Origin: Variovorax sp. KK3
GTDB lineage: Bacteria > Pseudomonadota > Gammaproteobacteria > Burkholderiales > Burkholderiaceae_C
DNA: 64,000 nt
NCBI RefSeq assembly: GCF_001984055.1
Contig: NZ_LYVO01000023.1
Coordinates: 1-64,000, forward strand
Direction of reading: 5' to 3'
Part shown: positions 29,903 through 38,796 of the stretch, one piece after another
Position numbering within the stretch: the stretch's first letter is position 1
Layout: the number at the start of each line of letters is the position of its first letter
The notes under the pieces: generated by a model
The model's database searches: none
Told to the model about the DNA's origin: nothing
What the model saw: the letters and a program-made list of their open reading frames with translations, nothing else
Made by a program: the position numbers and the translations under genes

Positions 29903-31291
29903 TTACACCGGAAGGTATACGCGGGCGATCAGCCCGGTGCCTTCCTCGCCTCCCCCGTTCTCGCTGCGATTGAGCAGTGCGATGCGCAGGCCGTGCCGCA
30001 GGGCTGCGGTACGCGCGATCGCCAGGCCCAGGCCGCTGCCTGCGGCAGACGTACCGGGAACGCGGAAGAAGCGGTCGAAGACGCGGCCGATGAATTCTGG
30101 GGGGATGCCGGGCCCGTTGTCCACCACGTCGACGACCGGTTGCCCTTGCACCTCGTGCAGCCGGACGTCCACCACCCCACCCTCGGGCGCGTGCCGCAGC
30201 GCGTTGTCGATCAGGTTGTCGAACACGCTGCGCAGTTCGGCGGCCGGCGCGCTCACCACCGGCGCGACGCTGCCGTCGAAGCCCACGTCGATGCGGCGCC
30301 GGTCGGCCACCACCATCAACTGGCCCAGGCTCTCGCGCAGCAGCGCAGCCACGTCGACCGGCTGGGCGACGGCTGCGGGCGCGGCGCTTTCCTGGCGCGA
30401 CAGGCGCAGCAGCTGCTCGATGAGATGCTGGGCGCGCGTCACGCCGGCCTCGAGCTGGGCGAAGCGCTCGGCCGCGTCGCCGGCCGGCACGTGGGCGCGC
30501 AGGTTCTCCAGCTGCAGGCCGATCGCCGCGACGGGCGTGCGCAACTCGTGCGCCGCGTCCTGCACGAAGCGGCGCTGTGCGGCGAAGGCATCGCGCAAGC
30601 GGGCCAGAAGGCTGTTGAAGGCCGTGACCAGCGGCGCGATCTCGTCGGGCACGCGCGCGAGCGACAGCTCCGAAAGGCTGCGCTCGTCCTGCGCCGCCAC
30701 CTCGCGGGCCACCGCATGCAGCGAATAGGAACTGAGCCAGACCACCAGCCACAGCACCGCCAGCGACACCGGCAGCAGCAGCGCGATCGGCAGCGCGGCG
30801 AACAGCGCGCGATGCGCCACCTCGTGCCGCAGGAAGCTGCCGCTCTGCGCGATCTGCACGCGCGGCTGCCCGACGCGGGTGCCGGCCTCGGCGGTGTACA
30901 CGCGCCAGTCCTCGTCACGGCCGGCGCCGGTGCGCACGTTGTGCAGGCCGGGTGCAGCCTGCAGCGGCGCCGTGAGCCGCGGCCACGAGGTGGCGAGCAG
31001 GCGGCCCTCGGTGTCGAAGATCTGCACGATGAACGAGCCCCACTGGTACACACCGTCGTCCGCCAGCGGCTGCAGCACCGGCGTGCTGTCGTTGCCCGCG
31101 TAGGAGTTGGCCAGCAGCTGCATCTGGTCTTCCATGAAGGTGCGGACCATGCGGCCGTAGCTCATATAAGAGGCGCAGGCCGCGGCCCCGGCCGCGATCA
31201 GGTGCAGCGTGACCAGCCACAAGAGCAGCTTGCCCCGCAGCGAGCAGGGCTTGTACCAGGGGTGGTCGGCCATTTTCTTCATGGCCGTCAT
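29903..31291 (-). CDS. Two-component sensor histidine kinase (QseC/TctE-like)
   Basis: A 462-residue membrane kinase. Two transmembrane helices (about residues 21-40 and 162-184) flank a periplasmic domain of about 120 residues. A HAMP-like linker follows, then the H-box VQDAAHELRTPVAA with phospho-accepting His248, the N-box DNLIDNALRHAPEGG, and the G-boxes DNGPGIPPEF and GSGLGLAI. Its ATG overlaps the stop of the response-regulator gene by 4 bp. The N-terminal 2-TM sensor resembles the QseC/PmrB group; the signal is unknown. Confidence 0.93.
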   Translation of the reverse strand: MTAMKKMADHPWYKPCSLRGKLLLWLVTLHLIAAGAAACASYMSYGRMVRTFMEDQMQLLANSYAGNDSTPVLQPLADDGVYQWGSFIVQIFDTEGRLLATSWPRLTAPLQAAPGLHNVRTGAGRDEDWRVYTAEAGTRVGQPRVQIAQSGSFLRHEVAHRALFAALPIALLLPVSLAVLWLVVWLSSYSLHAVAREVAAQDERSLSELSLARVPDEIAPLVTAFNSLLARLRDAFAAQRRFVQDAAHELRTPVAAIGLQLENLRAHVPAGDAAERFAQLEAGVTRAQHLIEQLLRLSRQESAAPAAVAQPVDVAALLRESLGQLMVVADRRRIDVGFDGSVAPVVSAPAAELRSVFDNLIDNALRHAPEGGVVDVRLHEVQGQPVVDVVDNGPGIPPEFIGRVFDRFFRVPGTSAAGSGLGLAIARTAALRHGLRIALLNRSENGGGEEGTGLIARVYLPV

Positions 31292-31947
31292 GCCGCCGCC
31301 ACCCGCCAGCCGAGCCCGCGCACGTTGCGGATCGCATCGGGCCCCAGCTTGCGCCGCATGCCGTGGATCAGCACGTCCACCGCGTTGCTGGTGACTTCTT
31401 CGCCCCAGCCGTAGATGCGGTTCTCGAGCTGCTCGCGCGACAGGATGGCGCCGGGCCGCTCCAGCAGCGCATGCAGCAGCGCGAACTCGCGTGCGGTCAG
31501 CGCCTCGCGCTCGCCGTTGCGCAGCACCTCGCGCGTGGTCAGGTCGAGCTGCATGCCGGCCAGGCCGATCACCGAATGCGCTGCGCCGTCGCGGCGGCGG
31601 ATCACCGCGCGCATGCGTGCCAGCAGCTCGCGAAATTCGAAAGGCTTGAGCAGGTAGTCGTCGGCGCCGAGGTCCAGGCCCTGGATGCGGTCTTCCAGGC
31701 CGTCACGCGCGGTCAGCACCAGCACCGGCGTGGTGTCGCCGCGCTCGCGCGCCCGGCGCAGCACCTCGGTGCCGTCCTGCTTGGGCAGGCCGAGGTCGAG
31801 CAGCACGCATGTGTAGTCGCCATCGGCCAGCGCGCTCTGCGCCAGCGCGCCGTCGCGCACCCAGTCGACCGACCAGCCGGCGCCCTCGAGCGCATGCCGC
31901 AGGCTGCTCCCGATCATTTCGTCGTCTTCCACCAGCAGCGTGCGCAC
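31288..31947 (-). CDS. OmpR-family response regulator
   Basis: A 219-residue regulator: receiver domain with phospho-acceptor Asp51 (LLDLGLPKQDG), conserved acidic pair VEDDE, and Lys in YLLKPFEF. A winged-helix effector follows, ending EVTSNAVDVLIHGMRRKLGP. Start choice: GTG at 31945-31947 directly follows AAAAGGAGG with suitable spacing and gives VRTLLVEDD; a TTG at 31965 lies inside the region before that ribosome-binding site and is rejected. The regulator is co-translated with the kinase, 4-bp overlap. Confidence 0.93.
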   Translation of the reverse strand: MRTLLVEDDEMIGSSLRHALEGAGWSVDWVRDGALAQSALADGDYTCVLLDLGLPKQDGTEVLRRARERGDTTPVLVLTARDGLEDRIQGLDLGADDYLLKPFEFRELLARMRAVIRRRDGAAHSVIGLAGMQLDLTTREVLRNGEREALTAREFALLHALLERPGAILSREQLENRIYGWGEEVTSNAVDVLIHGMRRKLGPDAIRNVRGLGWRVAAA

Positions 31948-32117
31948 GGCGCCTCCTTTTCGCAAAACGCACCGAAGGCTACACGCGGATTCTTAGCGTG
32001 TCATGAGGGTTGCACGCTCCAGGGCGAGGCACCGGCCGGTTCGCCCGCGGCCGAATTCGCTTGTGGCGCCGATAGTGCGGAAGTACGCTCGCGCATCTGT
32101 CGCCGGAGGCACCAAGC

Positions 32118-33161
32118 ATGAAAGAGGAAATCACGGCAGCGCAGATGCTGGACGCGTTCAAGCAGGACGCCCCCGGACATGTTGCGGACACGCGCTGGGC
32201 GCACACCCACGGCCTGGGCGTCCTGGGCCACTTCGTCGCGTCACGCGTGGCCGGCGACTTCTGCATCGCCGAGCCTTTCCAGGGCCGCTCGATCCCGGTC
32301 ACGGCCCGCTTCTCGAACGGATCTTCCGACCCCGTGCGCCACGACGAACGGCCCGACACCCGCGGGCTGGCGGTGAAGTTTCATCTCGCCGATGCCGTCG
32401 ACCACGACCTGCTGTCGATGACCCTGAGCGTCTTCGGCTCCACGACCCGCAAGGATTTCCTCGGCGTGGCGAAGGCCTTCGTTCCCAAGCCGGTGCAGCC
32501 CGAGTCGTGGCTCCGCCAGCACGTCCTCGACCCGTTGATGCTGCGCAGCCCGCCCCCGCCCCTGCCCGCCAGCGTGACGATCAGCGGCGGCCCCGGCCTC
32601 GCGCAGTACGCCGGCTCGCATCCCTTCGTGCGGGCCTTCACCATCGAGGCCGGGCTGTCGCAGGTGCCGGTGAGCTGGGCACGCACCGAATACCACGCGG
32701 TGCACACCTTCATCGCCGTGGCGCCGGACGGCGAGCGGCGCCCGGTGCGCTTCTCGTGGCAGCCCGTCGATGGCGTCTTCCCCGTGCCGGCCGACCAGAT
32801 CGCCGCCAAGGCTACCGACTTCCTGACGGCGGAGATGCGGGCCCGCCTGGCCCGCGCCCCTGCCCAGTTCACGCTGAAGATGGCGATCGGCGACCCGGGC
32901 GACGCGCTGAACGATCCGTCGCAGTCCTGGCCCGTCACACGACGGAGCATCGACATGGGCACGCTCTTCATCGACCGGCTCGCCGAAGAGCGCGACGTGG
33001 ATGTCGACCGGCTGAGCTTCAACCCGATGCGGCTGCCCGCGGGCCTCGAAGCCTCCGGCGACGAGATCCTGCGTGCCCGCGGCGAGATCTACCAGCTCGG
33101 ATGCAAGGAACGCCAGGGCATCGGCTGTCCCCTGCATGCGCACGACGGGAGCGCTCGATGA
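32118..33161 (+). CDS. Minimal catalase-like heme protein
   Basis: A 347-residue protein of the catalase superfamily (SrpA/small-catalase type; full catalases exceed 480). The distal His region reads RWAHTHGLGVLGHF (candidate His29), followed by TARFSNGSSDPVRHDERPDTRGLAVKFH, and the C-terminal FNPMRLPAGLEASGDEILRA leads to ARGEIYQLG with candidate proximal Tyr325 in RxxxY. The NADPH-binding and flavodoxin-like parts of large catalases are missing. Such short proteins often have peroxidase rather than strong catalase activity. GGAGG precedes the ATG. It overlaps the next gene by 4 bp. No signal peptide. Confidence 0.85.
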   Translation: MKEEITAAQMLDAFKQDAPGHVADTRWAHTHGLGVLGHFVASRVAGDFCIAEPFQGRSIPVTARFSNGSSDPVRHDERPDTRGLAVKFHLADAVDHDLLSMTLSVFGSTTRKDFLGVAKAFVPKPVQPESWLRQHVLDPLMLRSPPPPLPASVTISGGPGLAQYAGSHPFVRAFTIEAGLSQVPVSWARTEYHAVHTFIAVAPDGERRPVRFSWQPVDGVFPVPADQIAAKATDFLTAEMRARLARAPAQFTLKMAIGDPGDALNDPSQSWPVTRRSIDMGTLFIDRLAEERDVDVDRLSFNPMRLPAGLEASGDEILRARGEIYQLGCKERQGIGCPLHAHDGSAR

Positions 33162-33805
33162 GTTCGGTCACGGGCGCGCTCAAGCAACTCCTCGAGAGAA
33201 TCCTCATCCGCATCTGGAGCTGGCTGCAGCCGACGCAGGTCGCGCCGGGCGGCCCGCGCGACAGCCGGCAGCCCACCGACAACGTGATGCGCACCATGAA
33301 CCTCGTGATGCCGCTGAAGAACAAGACCGCGATCGGCCGCGCCCAGGCCGCGCTGGTGGTGGGCTCCAGCCTCGACGAGATCTACAGCGGCCTGGACAAC
33401 GTCGGCACCGTGCACATGGCGCGCTTCACCATCGTCGACAACAACCTGCTGATGTTCTCGTTTTACGACGGCGACTTTCACGCCTACATCCGCGACTTCA
33501 TCATGACGCTGGGCCATGCCTTCGACGGCATCGTGTCGCTGGTCGAAGACCCGCCGCCGCTGCCATGCTGGCAGCACGTGGACGCCTTCATCGAATGGGT
33601 GCACGAGCGCGACGCCTTCCAGTTGCCGGACGACCCCGGCACCATGATCGACGTGGTGGCGCCGGAACTCGACAACCTGCAGGACCTGTCGCGCTACCTG
33701 GTGCTCCAGCTGGACAAGAACCCGAACGTCCAGCTCGGCGCCTACCGCGCCTACCCGGGCTACTCGGTGGCCCAGGTGCGGCAGAAGCTCGGGGTGGGCT
33801 GGTGA
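33158..33805 (+). CDS. Unknown protein between catalase-like and DyP peroxidase genes
   Basis: A 215-residue protein. The N-terminus has an amphipathic helix (LKQLLERILIRIWSWLQ) that could bind a membrane, then NVMRTMNLVMPLKNKTAIGR. The centre contains TVHMARFTIVDNNLLMFSFY, DGDFHAYIRDFIMTLGHAFD and the ending is YRAYPGYSVAQVRQKLGVGW. The alternating beta/alpha pattern could be a ferredoxin-like (dimeric alpha-beta barrel) fold like that of DyP peroxidases; this is only inference. Start and stop overlap the neighbouring genes (ATGA and TGATG), so all three proteins are probably made together, perhaps as a complex. Confidence 0.7.
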   Translation: MSSVTGALKQLLERILIRIWSWLQPTQVAPGGPRDSRQPTDNVMRTMNLVMPLKNKTAIGRAQAALVVGSSLDEIYSGLDNVGTVHMARFTIVDNNLLMFSFYDGDFHAYIRDFIMTLGHAFDGIVSLVEDPPPLPCWQHVDAFIEWVHERDAFQLPDDPGTMIDVVAPELDNLQDLSRYLVLQLDKNPNVQLGAYRAYPGYSVAQVRQKLGVGW

Positions 33806-35259
33806 TGGCCGCGCCGCCCGGCACCGCCGTCGGCGAAGCCGTGGACCTGGCCGACGTGCAGGGCAACATCCTGCGCGGCTACCGCAAGGCAATGGTGCGC
33901 CACCTGACCTGCCGGGTGACCGATGCCCGCGCGGCCAGCGCCTGGGTCGGCGCCACGGCCGGGCCCGATCGTGAGCACGCGCCCGCGATCACCGATGCCG
34001 CGCATTGGGGCGCACAGCCGCCGGACGTGTGCTTCAACCTCGGCATCACGTTCACGGGCCTGCAGGCGTTGGGCGTGCCCTCTTCCGCGACCAAGGCCTT
34101 CCCCGAGGCCTACCGCGAAGGCATGCCCGCGCGCGCCTCCAAGGTCGGCGATTGGGGCGACTCCGCGCCCGCGCACTGGCAACCATGGTTCCGGGCGAGC
34201 GACGCCGTCCACCTGGTCGTGACGCTGCACGCGGACACCGCGGCTCTGCTCGACGGGTTCGAGCACGCCATGATGGCGGGCCCTGCGGCCCGCGCATTCG
34301 CCATCTGCGGCCGCAACGAAGGCGCCAAGTTCAACGGCGACGAAGTGCACTTCGGCTACCGCGACAACATCTCGCAGCCGCGTTTCGCCGGCATCACCCC
34401 GCCCGACAGGCTCGACGACCAACCGATCGCGCCGCTCGGCACCGTGCTGATGGGCTACCCGACCGCGCTCGAACAATTGCAGTGGACCCTGCCCGACCCG
34501 CCCGTGCTCGGCTTCAACGGCGCCTTCAATGCGTTCCGCGTGCTCGAGCAGGACGTGTCCGCTTTCGAGAACTTCCTCGACCGCGCCGCCGCGCAATTGC
34601 TGGCCAGCCCGCTGGCCGACGGCATGCTCGCTGCGAACAGCGCAAGCGACGCAGCCGACGCATCGCAGCGGCTCGCGGCCATGCGCGAAGTCGTCGCCGC
34701 CAAGCTGCTGGGACGATGGCGCAACGGCACGCCGCTGGCCTTGTCGCCGAGCGACCCCACGCCGACGCCGCGCGTGTCCGACACCGACTTCGATTACGCC
34801 GACGACAGCGACGGCTTCCGCTGCCCGCTGGGTGCCCATGCCCGGCGCGCCAACCCGCGCAGCGCGAGGATCGTGCAGCGCATCGCCAACCACACGCGCC
34901 GGCTCGTGCGCCGCGGCATGCCCTACGGACCGCGCTGGAACCCGGGCGACGGCCATGCCGGCGATGGCGCCGAGCGCGGCCTGCTGGGCAACTTCATCTG
35001 CGCCGACCTGTCCGCCCAGTTCGAGGCCGTCTGCTACGACTGGCTCAACCTCGGGCTGCAAGACCCTCGCATCACCGGCTCGAACGATCCGCTGCTCGGC
35101 GCCAACCAGGAAGACGCGAGCTGGTTCGACGTGGCGACCCCGGCGGGTTCGGTGCGCCTGCGCGGGCTGCCGAGGCTCGTTCGCACGCGCGGCGGCGCCT
35201 ACACCTTCCTGCCCAGCCTCAATGCGCTGCGCTGGATCGGGTCGAACGCCGCGCACTGA
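33805..35259 (+). CDS. DyP-type heme peroxidase
   Basis: A 484-residue dye-decolorizing-peroxidase-family protein. The distal catalytic Asp lies in FGYRDNISQPRFAG (Asp187; the usual GxxDG motif reads GYRDN). The proximal heme His is in CPLGAHARRANPR (His345). N-terminal DLADVQGNILRGYRKAM is typical for DyP. There is no Tat signal, so it is probably cytoplasmic unless piggybacked. It oxidises phenolic or dye-like substrates with H2O2. Gene order catalase-like, unknown, DyP with overlapping ends suggests a joint peroxide-dependent function. Confidence 0.9.
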   Translation: MAAPPGTAVGEAVDLADVQGNILRGYRKAMVRHLTCRVTDARAASAWVGATAGPDREHAPAITDAAHWGAQPPDVCFNLGITFTGLQALGVPSSATKAFPEAYREGMPARASKVGDWGDSAPAHWQPWFRASDAVHLVVTLHADTAALLDGFEHAMMAGPAARAFAICGRNEGAKFNGDEVHFGYRDNISQPRFAGITPPDRLDDQPIAPLGTVLMGYPTALEQLQWTLPDPPVLGFNGAFNAFRVLEQDVSAFENFLDRAAAQLLASPLADGMLAANSASDAADASQRLAAMREVVAAKLLGRWRNGTPLALSPSDPTPTPRVSDTDFDYADDSDGFRCPLGAHARRANPRSARIVQRIANHTRRLVRRGMPYGPRWNPGDGHAGDGAERGLLGNFICADLSAQFEAVCYDWLNLGLQDPRITGSNDPLLGANQEDASWFDVATPAGSVRLRGLPRLVRTRGGAYTFLPSLNALRWIGSNAAH

Positions 35260-35294
35260 AGCGCCTGCGCTCGTTCGTCCGTTAATTCGATCGC

Positions 35295-38200
35295 TCAGTT
35301 CAGCGACGCGATCAGCTCGCGGGCACGAACCAGGTCCCGCGTGCCCAGCCCTTCGGTGAACCATTCGTACACCGGCACCAGCACCGCGCGGGCCTCTGCC
35401 ACCCGGCCCTGCCGACGCAGCAGGTCCGCGAGGCCGGTGGCGGTACGCAGCTCCCACGACCTCGCCTGCTGCACGCGCGCCCATTCGAGCGACAGCCGAA
35501 AGCTCTCTTCGGCCGCCTCGGCATCGCCGCGCAAGGCATGCAGGCTGCCTTCGAGCCGGCGGATCTCGGCGTAGTGGCAGCGTTCGCCCCAGCCCGGCCG
35601 CTCGATCTGTTCGATCTGCTTCTCGATGACGCGCAGCGCGCCCGACACGTCGCCCAACGCGGCCATGCCCTCGGCGAGAAGCGCCTGCAAATAGGGATTG
35701 CTGCCACCGTAGCCGCCCCCCGCCTCGCGCATCGCGAGGCCGGCCCGCAGCAGGCCGACGCCTTCGGCCGCTTCGCCGGCGCGCACCAGCGCTGCGCCAT
35801 GGCGCAGCGGCGCGACCACCTGCCACAACACCGTTAGCCCGTTGTCACGGCCCAGGCGCTCGCACTCCTGCACGCGCGCACGCTGCGCGTCGGGCTCGCC
35901 GCGGTACTCGAAAACGTCCGCGCCGGCGGCCAGCGCGAAGCCGCGGTCGAACACGTGGCCCCGCTGACGCGCGTGCCGGTCCTTCGCATCGCATTCGGCG
36001 ACGGCCCGGTCCGGATATCCGAGCATCCAGCTCACCTGTGCCTGGTAGATGCCCGCGCCGGTCAGCGGGTCGTGGTTGATCTCGTCGGCGATGTGGCGGT
36101 GCGCGACGGGGTCGTAGACGTGCGTCAGGGCCTCTGCATGCGTGCGGCAGGTCAGCAGGTCGCCGAGCCAGAAGGTCGAGACGCACATCATCAGATGCGC
36201 CGTCACCAGGACGTCGCTGTCGCCGCCGTCCTGGCCCATCGCGAGCAGCTGCTGGGCCCACTGCACCGACTCCGCGACGCGGCCCATGCTCAGCGTGTTG
36301 GCGAAGAGCCCCCAGTACACCGGCAGCGTGTCGCGACCCGACGCGGCCGAGCCGACCAGCTTGAGCGCCGGCAGCAGGCTCTCGCGCGCCTCGGGCGCCG
36401 GCCAGCCCCGGGCGCCCATCCAGGCCACGCCCAGTGCGCGCCGCAGGGCCAGTTCGCGCCGGTCGTTGTCGATCGAGCGCGGCAGCGTGGCCACGAGCCG
36501 CAGCCCCTGGTTCAGGTGCGAGATGGCCTCGACCAGGGCCATGCGCTTGAACGCCAGTTCGCCGGCGCTCTGCCACAGCGGAACGGCCTCGGCCGCCAGG
36601 CCCGCGGCGGTCAGGTGGTGGGCCAGCACTTCGGGCTCGGCCACCTTGGCATTCGTGAAGCGCGCCTCGATCGCGCGGGCGATCTTGGCGTGCAAGTCCT
36701 GGCGCCGGCTCTTGAGCAGCGAGTCGTACGCCACGTCCTGCACCAGTGCATGCTTGAAGGTGTAGGTCGCCTCCGGCGGCGAGCCGCGACGCGACGCGAG
36801 GCCCGACTCGGTCAGCCGCGCGAGCGATTCGTCGAGCTGTTCCGGCGTCATCGGCGCCACCGCCGCGATCAGCTCGTAGCTGAACACGCGCCCGATCGCC
36901 GCACCGATCTGCGCGATGAACTTGACCGGGTTGAATCGATCGAGCCGCGCCATCAGCGAATCCCGCAGCGATGCCGGAATGGTGATGGCACTCGCCGCGC
37001 CGCGGTATTCGTAGTGATCCGCCTGTTCGGTCAGCTCGCCCGATTCGAGGATGGCCTTGGTCAGCTCCTCCACGAACAAGGGCACGCCATCGGTCTTGGC
37101 CAGGATCTGTTCGAGCAGCGCGGCGGGCAAGGCCTTGCTGCCCGCCAGCCGCGACACCATCGCCGCACCCTGCGCCCGGGTCAGCTTCGACAGGTTCAAC
37201 GCGCTCACGTGGCCCTGCTCGGACCAGCGCGACTCGAACTCGGGCCGATGGGTCAGCACCACCAGCAGCGGAATGCCGCGCACCCGGTCGATCAGCAGGT
37301 CCAGCACCTCCAGCGAGGTCGGGTCAGCCCAGTGCGCGTCCTCGAACAGCATCACGCTCGGCTGCGTGCGCGCCGCGGCTTCGGTCAGGTCGACCAGCGT
37401 GCGCAGCGTTTCCTGCTTGCGCTTCTGCGCAGTCATGGCGGCGGTGCCGTAGCGGTCGCCGCAGGGAATGGACATCATCGACGCGACGAAGCCGACGTCG
37501 GCCAGCGGCCGGCCGTAGACGCCGACGATCAATCCTTCGAGCTTGTCGAGCTTCGACTCGGGCGATTCGTCGGGCGCGAACTTCAGCCCGCGCTCGAAGT
37601 TGTTGGCGCTGGGCCAGAACGCGCTGTTCACGTAATAGGGCGAGCACTGGAAGTTCAGTGCCTTCGCGCCCTGGCTTTCAACGCGCTCCCTGAAGGCGTT
37701 GAGGATGCGGCTCTTGCCGATGCCCGGTTCGCCCGACAGCATGACGACCTGGCCTTCGCCGTCCTGGGCCAGCGACCAGCGCTCGAGCAGCAGCCCGATC
37801 TCCTGCTCGCGGCCGATCAGCGGGGTCAGCCCGTCCTGCGTCGCGGCCTCGAAGCGGCTGGCGGCTTCGCTGACGCCCGCGATGCCGTAGACACGGACCG
37901 GCCGCGCGATGCCCTTCAACACCTGCTCGCCCAGGTCCTCGTAGTCGAAGCTGCCGCCGGCCAGCCGGTGGACCTGTTCGCTGACCAGCACGTGGCCGGG
38001 CCGCGCAAGCGCCTGCAGCCGGGCCGCCAGGTTCATGGCCTCGCCGACCGCGCCCTTGCCCGCCGAGGACACGACGACGACGCCGGTCGCGATGCCGATG
38101 CGCACCGCGAGCCGGCCGGCCACGGGGATGTCGAGGCCGGACAAGCTCTCGATGATTTCCAGGCCGGCATGGATGGCACGCTCGGCCTCGCCCTCATGCG

Positions 38201-38654
38201 CGAGCGGGTAGCCGAAGAAGGCGACGATGCCGTCGCCCAGCAGCTGGAACACATAGCCCTCGTAGCGCGCGATGCACACCTCGCAGGCGTTCTCGTAGGC
38301 GCGGACGATGCGCTGCAGCACTTCGGGGTCGGTGCGGTTGGCGAGTTCGGTGAACCCGACCATGTCGCAGAAGAGCGCGGTCAGCTGGCGGCGCTCGCCA
38401 TCGTCTGCCGGGGGCGCCATGCCGCCCTCGGGCTTGGACGGTGCTTCGACCCCGGCCTGGAACGACGCATGCGCGCCCGGCAGCGAACGCAAGGCGGCGG
38501 ACAACTTCGCGCGCAACCCGATCGGCAGGCCGAGATCCCGCAGATCGGCCGGCGTGAGGAGCACGAGTGCGTCCCAGTCGATCTGCTCGCGCTCGAACAC
38601 CTCCGCGATCTCGGAGAGCCTGTGGTCGTCGAGCCATTCACGGACCTTGCTCAT
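35295..38654 (-). CDS. SAM domain, class III nucleotidyl cyclase, AAA/NACHT-like ATPase and TPR protein
   Basis: A 1119-residue multidomain protein. Residues 1-60 look like a SAM domain (WLDDHRLSEIAEVFEREQID, LTPADLRDLGL). The cyclase domain (about 90-260) has metal-ligand Asp97 (LFCDMVGFT) and Asp141 (LLGDGIVAFFG), and catalytic Asn208 and Arg212 (AMNLAARLQ). An ATPase domain follows with P-loop GEPGIGKS (308-315) and VMLFEDAHWAD as Walker B. The C-terminal half, about 650-1119, is TPR-like helices. Similar proteins make cAMP or act as signal-responsive regulators. Start at Met before SKVREW follows GAGGAG. It converges on the DyP gene. Confidence 0.9.
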   Translation of the reverse strand: MSKVREWLDDHRLSEIAEVFEREQIDWDALVLLTPADLRDLGLPIGLRAKLSAALRSLPGAHASFQAGVEAPSKPEGGMAPPADDGERRQLTALFCDMVGFTELANRTDPEVLQRIVRAYENACEVCIARYEGYVFQLLGDGIVAFFGYPLAHEGEAERAIHAGLEIIESLSGLDIPVAGRLAVRIGIATGVVVVSSAGKGAVGEAMNLAARLQALARPGHVLVSEQVHRLAGGSFDYEDLGEQVLKGIARPVRVYGIAGVSEAASRFEAATQDGLTPLIGREQEIGLLLERWSLAQDGEGQVVMLSGEPGIGKSRILNAFRERVESQGAKALNFQCSPYYVNSAFWPSANNFERGLKFAPDESPESKLDKLEGLIVGVYGRPLADVGFVASMMSIPCGDRYGTAAMTAQKRKQETLRTLVDLTEAAARTQPSVMLFEDAHWADPTSLEVLDLLIDRVRGIPLLVVLTHRPEFESRWSEQGHVSALNLSKLTRAQGAAMVSRLAGSKALPAALLEQILAKTDGVPLFVEELTKAILESGELTEQADHYEYRGAASAITIPASLRDSLMARLDRFNPVKFIAQIGAAIGRVFSYELIAAVAPMTPEQLDESLARLTESGLASRRGSPPEATYTFKHALVQDVAYDSLLKSRRQDLHAKIARAIEARFTNAKVAEPEVLAHHLTAAGLAAEAVPLWQSAGELAFKRMALVEAISHLNQGLRLVATLPRSIDNDRRELALRRALGVAWMGARGWPAPEARESLLPALKLVGSAASGRDTLPVYWGLFANTLSMGRVAESVQWAQQLLAMGQDGGDSDVLVTAHLMMCVSTFWLGDLLTCRTHAEALTHVYDPVAHRHIADEINHDPLTGAGIYQAQVSWMLGYPDRAVAECDAKDRHARQRGHVFDRGFALAAGADVFEYRGEPDAQRARVQECERLGRDNGLTVLWQVVAPLRHGAALVRAGEAAEGVGLLRAGLAMREAGGGYGGSNPYLQALLAEGMAALGDVSGALRVIEKQIEQIERPGWGERCHYAEIRRLEGSLHALRGDAEAAEESFRLSLEWARVQQARSWELRTATGLADLLRRQGRVAEARAVLVPVYEWFTEGLGTRDLVRARELIASLN

Positions 38655-38690
38655 GCGCTCCTCGATCGGAACATGAAAAGAGCGTGCCAA

Positions 38691-38708
38691 TCGATCGTGC
38701 CCGATCGA
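38691..38708. promoter_or_regulatory. Palindrome between cyclase and SDR genes
   Basis: TCGATCG (38691-38697), TGCC, CGATCGA (38702-38708): a perfect 7-bp inverted repeat in the 142-bp divergent gap, 36 bp from the cyclase start and 88 bp from the SDR start. Possible operator; GATC-rich palindromes also arise by chance. Confidence 0.3.
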
Positions 38709-38796
38709 CGCGACCGAAGTGTATGCCTCGCCCCACCGAATGGCGCGCCGGCGCACGACAATCGTCACCCCGCAGCGTCACGGAAGCGAGGCATCG

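Noticed and set aside
38655..38768. N-terminal extension of the cyclase gene to 38768
   Set aside because: Extension lacks similarity to SAM domain and the ATG at 38654 has a strong GAGGAG ribosome-binding site.
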